Assembly (NCBI GenBank): GCA_902826885.1
Contig: CADEGL010000005.1
Location: forward strand, 14,027 to 78,026
Source: an uncultured Alphaproteobacteria bacterium
GTDB taxonomy: Bacteria > Pseudomonadota > Alphaproteobacteria > CADEGL01
Length of the DNA stretch: 64,000 nucleotides
Direction of reading: 5' to 3'
The stretch's first letter is position 1. Each line of letters starts with the position of its first letter. This document shows, in pieces, positions 45,590 through 54,319 of this stretch. The position numbers were made by a program, and so were the translations under genes. Under the pieces are notes generated by a model that was not told the DNA's origin, did not search any database, and saw only the letters and a list, made by a program, of their open reading frames with translations.

Positions 45590-47935
45590 TTATTCGGCGG
45601 CTTTGCGCTTGGCGCCGTGGATGGCGCGCCAGATACGTTGCGGCGTCACCGGCATGTCCAAGTGATTCACGCCGTATGGGCGCAAGGCATCGACGGCCGC
45701 GTTCACCACCGAGGGCGGGCCGCCGACGCAACCCGCTTCGCCGCAGCCTTTGACACCCAGCGGATTGGCCGGGCTCGGCACTTCGTTGTAGCGGAACGAG
45801 AAGGACGGCAGGTTGTCCGCCCGCGGCATGCAGTAATCCATGAACGAGCCGGTCAGCAACTGGCCGTCCGAATCGTAGGACACGCCTTCCAGCAACGCCT
45901 GGCCTAGCCCCTGTCCCAAGCCGCCATGGACCTGGCCCTCAACCAGCATCGGATTCACCACCCGGCCGAAATCGTCGACGATCGTGTAGGCCACGACATC
46001 CAGCTTGCCGGTATCGGGATCGATCTCGACCTCGCTGATGTGGCAGCCGTTCGGGAAGGTGAAGCCGGTCTGCTTGAAGATCGCAGTCTCGTTGAGGCCC
46101 GGCTCGACCTCGACGGGCAGGCGTCCGGCCTGAAAGGCGCGGGCGCGCACATCGTCGAAGGAAACCTTCTTGTCCGTGCCGGCGATGGTGAACGTGCCGT
46201 CGCCGAAGGTGATATCGGCTTCGGCGGCCTCCAGCATGTGGGCGGCGATCTTCTTGGCCTTCGCGATGACCTTGTCTGCCGCCATGTTGATGGCCGGGCC
46301 GGCCGTTTGCAGCGAGCGCGAGCCACCCGTGCCCGAGCCGTAGATCACGGCGTTGCTGTCGCCCTGAAGCAGCTTGATCGATTCGAACGGAATGCCGAGC
46401 CGCTCCGACAGCACCTGGGCATAGGCCGTCTCGTGCCCCTGCCCGTTCGACTGGGTGCCGACCATGAGAGTGACGGCGCCGGTCGAATCGATCCGGACCT
46501 CGGCCATCTCGCTGCCGCCGGTGCCGCAGATCTCGATGTAATAGGCCATGCCGATGCCGCGGGCCTTACCGCGCTTGGCGGCTTCCCTGCGGCGGGTCTC
46601 GAAGCCCGCCCAGTCGGCGGCCTTGAGGGCCTGATCCATGTTCGTTTCGTAGTTACCGCTGTCGTAGGTCAGGCCCGTCACCGTCTTGTGCGGGAAGGAC
46701 GCGGGCGGGATGAAATTCTTCCGGCGCAGCTCGGCCGGATTCATGCCCATCTCGTGGGCGCCCGCCTCGACCATGCGCTCCACCACGTAGGCCGCCTCGG
46801 GGCGTCCCGCGCCGCGATAGGCTTCGATCGGCGTGGTGTTGGTGAACATCACCTTGAAGGTGATGTGGAGGTTCTGAATCGAATAGACCGCGGCATGCAT
46901 GGCGCCGGCGGGCTCGGTCGGGATGCACGGCCCCCAGCAGGACAGATAGGCGCCCATGTTGGCGATGCCGTGGACGCGCAACCCCAGGATCTTGCCGTCC
47001 CGGTCGAACGCCATCTCGGCGTGGGTCGCGTGGTCGCGGCCATGCGTGTCGGACAGCATGGCATCGGAACGCTCGCTGATCCACTTCACGGGACGCTGCA
47101 GCCGCTTGGCGGCCCATAGGACCAGCGCCTGCTCACGATAAGGCACGGCCTTCATGCCGAAGCCGCCGCCGACGTCGGTGGTGATGACGCGCATGCGATT
47201 GGTCGGCACGTTGAAGACGTTGCCGGCCATGACGCCGCGTACGGAATGGACGCCTTGGCTGCCGGTGTAGAGCGTGAAGCGGTCCTCGGCCGGCTCGTAT
47301 AGGCCGGTCATGCCGCGTGGCTCCATCGATGCCACGATGACGCGGTTGTTGATCAGGTCCAGCTTGGTGACATGGTGCGCCTTGGCGAAGGCCGCGTCGG
47401 TCTTGGCCTTGTCGCCCAACTCCCAGTCGGCGCACATGTTGTTCTTCACATCGGCGAACAGCTGGGGCGCGCCCGGCTTTCCGGCTTCGGCGCAGTCGGA
47501 CACCGAGGGCAGCATGTCGTATTCGATATCGATCAACTCGGCCGCGTCGCGCGCCTCGGCCACGGTTTCAGCCACGATGAAGGCCACGGCATCGCCCACG
47601 AAACGGACCTTGTCCGTTGCCAGCACCGGATAGGGCGGCAGGGCGCAGGTGGAACCGTCCTTGTTGTTGATGGGTGCCAAGCACGGCAACGTGCCGATCT
47701 TGTCGGCGGCGGCGTCCGCGCCGGTCAGGATCAGAACGACACCCGGAGCCTTCAGCGCCTTCTTGGTGTCGATCTTGCCCAGCTTGGCGTGGGCATGGGG
47801 GGAGCGCAGGACGAAACCGTGTGCCTGGCGGCCGAGATTGATGTCGTCGGAATAGCGTCCATGACCGGTGATGAAACGCTTGTCTTCCGTGCGCCGGACG
47901 GCCTGTCCCGCGCCGTATTTCCGAACCGTGACCAT
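45590..47935 (-). CDS. Xanthine dehydrogenase-family molybdopterin-binding subunit, copy 2
   Basis: A 781-residue paralogue of the large subunit at 34285-36642. It has the same blocks: [61 protein letters not shown] and [14 protein letters not shown] with the catalytic Glu. It likewise lacks iron-sulfur and FAD partner genes nearby. Compared with copy 1, about half of the aligned residues appear identical by eye. It lies 114 bp downstream of an MFS gene and is followed by a terminator, so it may have its own promoter. Confidence 0.9.
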   Translation of the reverse strand: MVTVRKYGAGQAVRRTEDKRFITGHGRYSDDINLGRQAHGFVLRSPHAHAKLGKIDTKKALKAPGVVLILTGADAAADKIGTLPCLAPINNKDGSTCALPPYPVLATDKVRFVGDAVAFIVAETVAEARDAAELIDIEYDMLPSVSDCAEAGKPGAPQLFADVKNNMCADWELGDKAKTDAAFAKAHHVTKLDLINNRVIVASMEPRGMTGLYEPAEDRFTLYTGSQGVHSVRGVMAGNVFNVPTNRMRVITTDVGGGFGMKAVPYREQALVLWAAKRLQRPVKWISERSDAMLSDTHGRDHATHAEMAFDRDGKILGLRVHGIANMGAYLSCWGPCIPTEPAGAMHAAVYSIQNLHITFKVMFTNTTPIEAYRGAGRPEAAYVVERMVEAGAHEMGMNPAELRRKNFIPPASFPHKTVTGLTYDSGNYETNMDQALKAADWAGFETRRREAAKRGKARGIGMAYYIEICGTGGSEMAEVRIDSTGAVTLMVGTQSNGQGHETAYAQVLSERLGIPFESIKLLQGDSNAVIYGSGTGGSRSLQTAGPAINMAADKVIAKAKKIAAHMLEAAEADITFGDGTFTIAGTDKKVSFDDVRARAFQAGRLPVEVEPGLNETAIFKQTGFTFPNGCHISEVEIDPDTGKLDVVAYTIVDDFGRVVNPMLVEGQVHGGLGQGLGQALLEGVSYDSDGQLLTGSFMDYCMPRADNLPSFSFRYNEVPSPANPLGVKGCGEAGCVGGPPSVVNAAVDALRPYGVNHLDMPVTPQRIWRAIHGAKRKAAE

Positions 47936-48049
47936 GTCCCGTGGTCTCCCCTTTGGCGTCTGCCGCCGTCCGCGTCCCTGAACGCTCCGGCCGCCTTGAA
48001 GCTGGAATGATACAGGGAGAAAACCGCGCGAACCAAGGGGCAGATGGGG

Positions 48050-49309
48050 CTACCGCGCCGCCCGCTCCATGCTGGGCGGGATATCCTTGGAACGGGTGTA
48101 AACCAGCATGCCACACACAAGACACATGGCCAGAAAGCCGAACATGGCGCGATAGGCGATCTCGGGCGCGCCGCCGTCCGTAGCTGGAAAGCCGCGGATG
48201 ATGTAGCCGGTCGCGACCTGCATCACGGCGATGCCGAACATATTGACGCAATTGACCAGCGTCACCGCGCGGCCGACCAGGCGAAGGGGAAACAGGGCGC
48301 GGCCGTGGGCGAAAATGACGACGATGTAGTTGCACGCCACGCCCAGCACGCAAAGAAGAGCCATCGCCGCCCATAGGGACAGGGCGGGAAACAGGGCCAA
48401 GCCCGCCAGCGCCACGGCACTGATGGCGGCGCCCGCCAGCACGACGGGCTTACGCCGGTCGAACAGGCGGTCCAACGGCCCGAAGCCCACGTTGCCGACC
48501 AGCATGGCCAAGGTGAAGACCAGCAGCATGTTGCCGCGCGCGATGGCATCGAGCCCGAAGACGTCGGCAAGATACGGCCCGGCCCACAAGGCGCGGATGG
48601 TCAGCACCATCGACAAGGAAACGAACGCCAACGCCAGCATGGGCCAGATGGCGCGGCTGCCCAGCACTTCGCCGAGGCCGCGAAAGATGGCGCCCAGGGT
48701 TTCGCGCGCCTCGCCGTGATAGGGATGGCCCGGCGGCGCATCGCGCACCAGCAGGAACATCTGGCCGACCAGCACCACGTTGATCGCGGCCATGAAGAGA
48801 AAACTGTCGCGCCAGCCGAATTCCCCAATGGCCGCTGCCAAAGGCGTTGCGGATAGCAAGATTCCGACATTTCCCATGCCGCTGTAGAGCGAGATCATGG
48901 TGGCGATGCGGTCGGTGGGAAACCAGCGCGCGAAAACGACGATGGCGCCCGAAAGACCCACCGCGCAGCCCGCGCCCATGATCCCCTGCCCCAGCGCCAA
49001 TTCGCCGACCGATTGCGCCTGGGAAAACACGACCGCGCCGGCCGCCGGTACGAGCATCATGACAGTGATCGTGGCGCGTGGGCCGAAACGGTCGAGGAAC
49101 AGTCCGATCGGGATCTGCATCACGGCAAAGGCGACGTAGAACGTGCCAGTCAACAGACCCAGCTGATCGGCCGCGATACCCATCTCTTCCCGCAGGACGG
49201 GCGCCAGCACGGCGTTGGTCGAGCGGTAGAACATGCTCATGAGATAGAGCACGTAAAGGCTTAGGACGACGCGGACGGCCGCGCCCTTGGTTCCGCCGTG
49301 ATCGGTCAT
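48050..49309 (-). CDS. MFS transporter (12-span)
   Basis: A 419-residue inner-membrane transporter with about twelve hydrophobic segments. The first span has LYVLYLMSMFYRSTNAVLAPVL, with loop motif A as GLFLDRFGPRATITVM and GIMGAGCAVGLSGAIVVFARWF in spans 4-5. It resembles metabolite and organic-anion members rather than multidrug pumps. The M28 peptidase gene lies 4 bp upstream on the same strand, so it may import or export that pathway's compound. Confidence 0.88.
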   Translation of the reverse strand: MTDHGGTKGAAVRVVLSLYVLYLMSMFYRSTNAVLAPVLREEMGIAADQLGLLTGTFYVAFAVMQIPIGLFLDRFGPRATITVMMLVPAAGAVVFSQAQSVGELALGQGIMGAGCAVGLSGAIVVFARWFPTDRIATMISLYSGMGNVGILLSATPLAAAIGEFGWRDSFLFMAAINVVLVGQMFLLVRDAPPGHPYHGEARETLGAIFRGLGEVLGSRAIWPMLALAFVSLSMVLTIRALWAGPYLADVFGLDAIARGNMLLVFTLAMLVGNVGFGPLDRLFDRRKPVVLAGAAISAVALAGLALFPALSLWAAMALLCVLGVACNYIVVIFAHGRALFPLRLVGRAVTLVNCVNMFGIAVMQVATGYIIRGFPATDGGAPEIAYRAMFGFLAMCLVCGMLVYTRSKDIPPSMERAAR

Positions 49310-49313
49310 GCCG

Positions 49314-50621
49314 CTATTCGAGGCCTTTGAGGAGCGGCTTCATTTCGGCGTCGGTCTTGTGGCGCGCGATCGAGCCCGTGCGCGTGAGGCCATGCCAGAC
49401 GAATTCGGCCGCGACGCAGGCGCCGTTCTTGAATTCGGCGGCGTTTACTTTGTCGCGCGTGTCGGACGCCATCAATAGGTGCCGCACGCCCGCCTCGGGT
49501 TCGTCGAAGCCGGCGACCAGGCGCAGCGCGGGAATGCCTCGCCGCGCGAAGTTGTAGTGGTCCGAGTTGCGCTTAATCGGACGCACCACCTTGATCGGCA
49601 TGGCCAGCCGCTCGCTGACACCGGCGGCCAAGTCGGCCAGTTCGTCGAACTCGCTGGAGAGGCACGAGATGTTCGGGCTACCCGCGATGGTATCGAGTTG
49701 GACGCAGAGCGCGATCTCCTTGCGCGCCTCGGGCGTCTGGGCATCGACCCAGACCCGGCTGCCATGAAGCCCCCACTCTTCGGTCGTGAACAGCATGACG
49801 CGCAGGCCGCGCGGCAGATTGGCCGCATGCGGTTGCACGCGGCGCAGGATTTCGAGTGCCGCGGCCACGCCGGTCGCGTTGTCGAGCGCGCTCTGGCCCA
49901 GGTCGTGGCCGTCATAATGGGCGCCGAGGACGACCCATTCCTTGCCCCGTCCGGGGGCCTCGGCGATCACGTTCACGGCTTTCGCGGGGCCGCGCTTGGC
50001 TTCGATCTCCATGCGGACCTTGGCGCCCGCTTCCATCGCCGCGATGGCGGCCCCCGTCTCCAGGCTCAGGCCCAGCGCAGGGATGTCCTTCGGCGTGTTA
50101 TCGGCGGCGAAGCCCGTCACCACCATCTCGCCTTCGATATTGTTGGCGATCAGAAAGCCGGCCGCGCCGCGCTCGCGCGCCCACATGTACTTCTTCAGCC
50201 GGTGGATCGTCTCGGTACAGAACGGATGCTCGTGGCGTACCAGCACGATGCGGCCCTTGATACGCGCGGCGTTCGTCTCGAACGCCTCGAAGGTGCCGCG
50301 GCCGAGATCGACGACCTCGGCCTCGAGACCGCCCTTGGGCGTGTCGGGCGACCACATCAGCGAATGGGCGGGGCGCGTCCGCGATTCGGCGCCCAGGAGC
50401 GTGATCTGCGAACGCACGCGCTGCCAACCGCTGTATTCGTAATCGTGCTCGCGCACCCGGATGCCCGGAATTTCGGCCAACCGACCGCGCAGGTAGTGGA
50501 GGGCCTTAGCCTCGCTTTCCTCGCCGCAGAAACGCCCGCCAAAGGAGCAGAGCGCATCCAAGTCCTTGAACATCTCGGACGAGCGCCAAACCTCGCCAAT
50601 GATCGATTCATGCACGCCCAT
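49314..50621 (-). CDS. M28 family zinc metallopeptidase with PA-like insert
   Basis: A 435-residue aminopeptidase or amidohydrolase of the M28 family. Zinc ligands are visible in VLGAHYDGHDLGQSALDNATG (His and bridging Asp), TTEEWGLHGS (catalytic Glu and Glu ligand), VQLDTIAG (Asp) and SDHYNFARRGIPALRL (His). A PA-like domain with GRIVLVRHEHPF and GAAGFLIANN lies before the catalytic domain. No signal peptide is apparent, so it is probably cytoplasmic. Substrates may be peptides or N-acyl compounds. It is closely spaced with MFS downstream. Confidence 0.88.
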   Translation of the reverse strand: MGVHESIIGEVWRSSEMFKDLDALCSFGGRFCGEESEAKALHYLRGRLAEIPGIRVREHDYEYSGWQRVRSQITLLGAESRTRPAHSLMWSPDTPKGGLEAEVVDLGRGTFEAFETNAARIKGRIVLVRHEHPFCTETIHRLKKYMWARERGAAGFLIANNIEGEMVVTGFAADNTPKDIPALGLSLETGAAIAAMEAGAKVRMEIEAKRGPAKAVNVIAEAPGRGKEWVVLGAHYDGHDLGQSALDNATGVAAALEILRRVQPHAANLPRGLRVMLFTTEEWGLHGSRVWVDAQTPEARKEIALCVQLDTIAGSPNISCLSSEFDELADLAAGVSERLAMPIKVVRPIKRNSDHYNFARRGIPALRLVAGFDEPEAGVRHLLMASDTRDKVNAAEFKNGACVAAEFVWHGLTRTGSIARHKTDAEMKPLLKGLE

Positions 50622-50659
50622 CTTCGCCCCGCGGTTCCTTGGATTGCCTTATAGGAATA

Positions 50660-51169
50660 TCAGATTTTCCGGCTGTCATATGCCCATTGGAGAAGTGCCT
50701 GCCGCTGCCGCGGGCGGCATGTCAGATTGCCGGGCTCGCAATGGTGCTTGACCTGAGCCACATGCCGCCGGATCGCGCGCCATCGCTTGATCTGCCGCTC
50801 GTCTTCCTCGGGCAGCCGGCGGCCCATGTAATAGCGGCAATACCACTGAAACCAGCCGCGCGGGTCGTCCCGGTGAATCCATCCCTTCTTCCGCCACTCG
50901 GATAAAGGCTGGCTGGCATCGACGCCGAAAAAATTGAGCGAAGCATCGCGCCTGTCCGGCGACAGCTTCGCCCCCGCAAACCAGCTCGCCGGGAACTCCT
51001 TCCGTGTGTCCGTCATGTACTTGCCGCCAAACACACCAAGCCGGAGCATCTGCTTGGGCGTCAGTTCGGGCTCGAACCCGGGCGCGAAATCCCGTCCGAG
51101 ACGGGCGCTCAGTTCGTAGCTGTATCTTTTCTGCATCCGGTCATTGACGGTGACCGTGCGCCTTCGCAT
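50660..51169 (-). CDS. Hypothetical protein, 169 residues
   Basis: No function is known to me. The sequence is rich in aromatic and basic residues: the middle has LGVFGGKYMTDTRKEFPASWF, and the second half GWFQWYCRYYMGRRLPEEDERQIKRW, ending CRPRQRQALLQWAYDSRKI. I recall similar uncharacterised proteins in bacteria and some eukaryotes, but cannot confirm it here. It has no signal peptide or membrane span. It follows the AstE-like gene by 4 bp and precedes the M28 gene by 38 bp, so it is probably part of that operon. Confidence 0.78.
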   Translation of the reverse strand: MRRRTVTVNDRMQKRYSYELSARLGRDFAPGFEPELTPKQMLRLGVFGGKYMTDTRKEFPASWFAGAKLSPDRRDASLNFFGVDASQPLSEWRKKGWIHRDDPRGWFQWYCRYYMGRRLPEEDERQIKRWRAIRRHVAQVKHHCEPGNLTCRPRQRQALLQWAYDSRKI

Positions 51170-51173
51170 GAGA

Positions 51174-52193
51174 TTAAAGCGGCACTCCGAGTTGGCAGAC
51201 CCGTTCGCCCGCCGAGACGATGGGAAATGTGGCCACGCGCACGACGCGGCCGGACAAGGGTGCCCTCACCTCTTCCACCTTCTCGCCGAAGACATTGGTG
51301 ACGATGCCGACGACCTGGCCTTTCTTCACCTCGTCGTTGAGGTTGCAAAGGCGCTGCAGCAACCCAGCGCGATTCACGCGCACGACTGCTTGATCCTTGA
51401 TCACCATGCAGCGTCCGATCTTTTTTACCTTGCCGGACAGCATACCGATCTTGCACATCACGTTGCGCAGACCTGCCAGCGCGCGTTTGGTGTCTTCCGG
51501 GTGGATGTGGCTGCCTTCGCTGACCTCGACGCCGAAGGCGATCTTGCCCTGGCGGGCCAGCACGACGTGCGGGCTTTCCTCCATCACATAGACACCCTTC
51601 TCCGTATACAAGATGAAGTCGGGGCCGAAGATCTTGGCCAACTCCAGCGCTTGCTTCGCGGCCTTGCCGACGCGCGGCGGCGGCATGAAAGCAAAGGGCG
51701 CGTAGCGGCCGCCCGTGGTCGGCGTATGGATATCGATGATGTAGTCGGCATGCCGCATGAACTTGGTGTGGATCGCATAGGCCACGCGCGCGGCCGTATT
51801 GCCCAAGGGGTCGCCCGGGAACGCGGCCCATGGGTCGGCCGGGCTTTGGTCGAGGGGCGAGCGCAGGAAGGTGCTGACCGCGTAGCGGTGTTGGGCTTGC
51901 ACCGCCAGCGGGTTCTGAACCGGCAGGATGATGACCGTGCCCTTCAGCGTCTTCAGGTCGGTCGCGTTGGCGAATTTCGTGACGATCTCGATGCCGTTGA
52001 TCTCGTCACCATGGACGCAAGCGCCCAGCAGCAGGACCGGTCCGGGCCTAGCGCCGCGCAGCACGATGACCGGAAGCTCGACCCAGCTCCCGTCGGCCTG
52101 CTCGGCCACGGGCATGCGCTTGTGCTCGCGCGTGCCGCGTTTCAGCGCCATGCCTTCGATGCGGAGCGTCTCGTCCGATGCCGTGCGTGCCAT
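51174..52193 (-). CDS. Succinylglutamate desuccinylase/aspartoacylase family protein (AstE/ASPA-like)
   Basis: A 339-residue zinc carboxypeptidase-fold deacylase. Zinc ligands are in GACVHGDEINGIEIV (His-x-x-Glu) and YIIDIHTPTTGG (His); the usual Arg lies near NPLAVQAQHRYA. The C-terminal beta domain (GKVKKIGRCMVIKDQ and the GVPL end) is typical of the aspartoacylase branch. The substrate is probably an N-acyl or amide compound. The marR gene lies 13 bp upstream on the same strand. Confidence 0.87.
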   Translation of the reverse strand: MARTASDETLRIEGMALKRGTREHKRMPVAEQADGSWVELPVIVLRGARPGPVLLLGACVHGDEINGIEIVTKFANATDLKTLKGTVIILPVQNPLAVQAQHRYAVSTFLRSPLDQSPADPWAAFPGDPLGNTAARVAYAIHTKFMRHADYIIDIHTPTTGGRYAPFAFMPPPRVGKAAKQALELAKIFGPDFILYTEKGVYVMEESPHVVLARQGKIAFGVEVSEGSHIHPEDTKRALAGLRNVMCKIGMLSGKVKKIGRCMVIKDQAVVRVNRAGLLQRLCNLNDEVKKGQVVGIVTNVFGEKVEEVRAPLSGRVVRVATFPIVSAGERVCQLGVPL

Positions 52194-52206
52194 GCGATTC
52201 CCCCTT

Positions 52207-52743
52207 CTATTTCTTACCGTCCAAAGACAAGGCGCGCTCGGCGCCCGCGACCAATCCTTCGACGATGCGCGTCAGCGTCCGGAACGCGCGCGCATCGAGA
52301 CTGCCGAACACCTCATCGTTGATCGTCTGCAGTCGCGGTGCGAAGGCCGCCAGCGTCCGATGCCCGCTGGGCGTGACCGACAGCAAGACCCCGCGCCGGT
52401 CGACCTTGCTGTCGCGCTTGGCCAAGATGCGCTTACGGATCAGCTTTCCGGTCTCGGTCGTGACGAAGGCCGGAGTCACACGAAGCCTTCGCGCGATCGT
52501 CGAAACGTTGACGCCATCTTCTCCCTCGAAATGGGCGACGGCGAGGAACAGACCAAACTGAGGGCCCGTGATACCAAGCTGACGCGCCATCCGCGCGCGC
52601 AACTCGATCAACTGGCTGGCCATGGCGTGAAGATTCGCGATGAGGCCGCGGAAAGCTTGGTCCGAGCCGCCCACCAGCAAGGCCGGATTGCTGACGGACA
52701 AAGGCACTTTCAAGCGGCGGTTGTTTCTCTTTCTCGTTGTCAT
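52207..52743 (-). CDS. MarR family transcriptional regulator 2
   Basis: A 178-residue winged-helix regulator. The DNA-binding half is GVNVSTIARRLRVTPAFVTTETGKLIRKRILAKRDSKVDRRGVLLSVTPSG, with the wing Arg-Arg-Gly. The N-terminus is basic and low in complexity (MTTRKRNNRR). Its start overlaps the HpaB-like stop by 4 bp, so it is coupled to that gene and probably autoregulates through the palindrome before it. The effector is unknown, but the family often senses aromatic acids. Confidence 0.88.
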   Translation of the reverse strand: MTTRKRNNRRLKVPLSVSNPALLVGGSDQAFRGLIANLHAMASQLIELRARMARQLGITGPQFGLFLAVAHFEGEDGVNVSTIARRLRVTPAFVTTETGKLIRKRILAKRDSKVDRRGVLLSVTPSGHRTLAAFAPRLQTINDEVFGSLDARAFRTLTRIVEGLVAGAERALSLDGKK

Positions 52744-54200
52744 GCGGTTCGATATTCCCCTGGTATGTCGTAGCTGGCGAGAAGCCGGTCGAGCACTCCC
52801 GCCATCTCACCCCAGGGACATTCGCGGAAACTGTGATTGCGCACAACAAAGGACGGGCCTGCGTAAAATTTTTCGTACTGCATGTGCCGGCCGCCGAACT
52901 CGGAGCCGACGAGGTCCCAAGCCAGCTTGAAGAGCTTCATGCGGTCGAGGGCTGGCTGGCCGGGCGTCGACCAATGGCTTTCGAACGTGCCGCGCGTGGC
53001 TTGATCGAGCACCGAAATGTCCGCCGGCATCATGAAGACACCGCCGCCCATCAATTCGCGCAGCGTGTCGCAGAGCATCGGATAGTTTTCGGTGCACCAG
53101 GACAAGGCGCCGTACATATAGCGGCGGTTGAACGAGACATAGCCGTTGCCCAGGTCCTCGTGCGCCATGCATTGGCCGTGAACCATCGCCGCGATGGTGG
53201 CTTCGTAAGCCGCCAGGCGGCCCAGCGTTTCCTGCACGGCGGGAATCTTGATGGTGCCGTTGACGTCGGCGATGCGCCGGGCCAAGGCCAATATGAGCCG
53301 CAGCTTCGACCAGAAGCGGACGTTCGACTGATGATTGCCGAAGCAATGCGAGGGTGTGCGGATGTAAATTTCGCGCGACAGGGCGACATGGTTGTGGACG
53401 AAGACGTTTTCCCACGGAACTTTGACGCCGCGGCACACGACGACGGCGTCCGTCTCGTCGAAGCGATGGGCCAACGGGCTGTCGAACTCGCTGCCGGCAT
53501 CGCGTTCCAGCGGCTTGCGCGCCCATAGACTCATCCCTTCCGCCGCGACGGGGACGGCGCAGGTGATCGAGAGTGCCTCCTGCCCAGGCCCGAGCGGCTG
53601 GAGGTTACCGAGCCAGATTTCGTCGGCCAGCACGCCTCCGGTCGCGAGCGTTTTGATGCCCTCGATGGTGACACCGGAATTGTCCTCGCCGATCACGCGC
53701 AATGAGGGCGAGACATAGCCGGGCTGGCGCTGGCTGAACTCCGGATCGCGCCCGCCTTGGGGCGGCAACACGGCATAGGCGATGTAGCTGTCGGCGGAAC
53801 GCGCGCGGCGGTAATAGCCGAGAAGATTGTCGCGATAATCCGGTTGGAAGATTTCCGGCTGCAGGGCCAGGCCGGCCACGAAGCTGGCGACATGGTCCGG
53901 CGAACGGCCGAACAGCCCATAGGTCTGGTCGGAGATGAGCTTGTGTGCGTGCGAGCGCTTGAGCAGATCGTCTCGGTCGCGCGGCAGCAGGTAATACATG
54001 CTGTGGCGCTCACCCTCTTCCTCGTAGGACAGCGAGTCGTGGTGCGCCGGATCGCGCTTGAGATCGTAAAGCCCCGCCACGGTACGGGCCGCGTTGCGAA
54101 AGGCCGGATGGGCGGTGACGTCGGCGACCTTCTCGCCACCGACATAGACGACGCGCCCGTCGCGCAACCCATCGAGATAATCAGCACCCGATTTCAGCAT
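52740..54200 (-). CDS. 4-hydroxyphenylacetate 3-monooxygenase (HpaB) family flavin monooxygenase
   Basis: A 486-residue oxygenase of the two-component FADH2-dependent family that ortho-hydroxylates phenols such as 4-hydroxyphenylacetate. Seen: LKSGADYLDGLRDGRVVYVGG, DDLLKRSHAHKLISDQTYGLFGRSPDHVAS and CRGVKVPWENVFVHNHVALSREIY with the flavin and substrate loops. The end shows GRHMQYEKFYAGPSFVVRNHSFRE. The start at 54200 has GGGAGGG upstream; an ATG six codons earlier is rejected. The flavin reductase partner (HpaC) is not in view. The downstream marR gene overlaps by 4 bp. Confidence 0.88.
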   Translation of the reverse strand: MLKSGADYLDGLRDGRVVYVGGEKVADVTAHPAFRNAARTVAGLYDLKRDPAHHDSLSYEEEGERHSMYYLLPRDRDDLLKRSHAHKLISDQTYGLFGRSPDHVASFVAGLALQPEIFQPDYRDNLLGYYRRARSADSYIAYAVLPPQGGRDPEFSQRQPGYVSPSLRVIGEDNSGVTIEGIKTLATGGVLADEIWLGNLQPLGPGQEALSITCAVPVAAEGMSLWARKPLERDAGSEFDSPLAHRFDETDAVVVCRGVKVPWENVFVHNHVALSREIYIRTPSHCFGNHQSNVRFWSKLRLILALARRIADVNGTIKIPAVQETLGRLAAYEATIAAMVHGQCMAHEDLGNGYVSFNRRYMYGALSWCTENYPMLCDTLRELMGGGVFMMPADISVLDQATRGTFESHWSTPGQPALDRMKLFKLAWDLVGSEFGGRHMQYEKFYAGPSFVVRNHSFRECPWGEMAGVLDRLLASYDIPGEYRTA

Positions 54201-54226
54201 GGCGCCCTCCCGCCGCATAATGCTTA

Positions 54227-54243
54227 GTAGCTTAATTAACTAC
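54227..54243. promoter_or_regulatory. Imperfect palindrome before the HpaB-like gene, possible MarR site
   Basis: A 17-bp imperfect inverted repeat GTAG-9 bp-CTAC with an AT-rich centre, 26 bp upstream of the chosen start. Twelve of seventeen positions match its own reverse complement. The marR gene overlapping hpaB is the natural candidate for binding. Confidence 0.5.
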
Positions 54244-54259
54244 CAGACATCTGCAAGCG

Positions 54260-54295
54260 AAAAAAGGGCCGGCGGGAATGGCTGCCCGCCGGCCC
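54260..54295 (-). terminator. Terminator after the ThDP enzyme gene
   Basis: A perfect 11-bp stem (54266-54276 with 54285-54295) with an 8-base loop. On the minus strand it is followed by six T (complement of 54260-54265). It lies about 25 bases past the stop of the ThDP enzyme and separates it from the HpaB promoter region. Confidence 0.92.
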
Positions 54296-54319
54296 GGCCG
54301 TCGAGTGCGGAGGGATACG

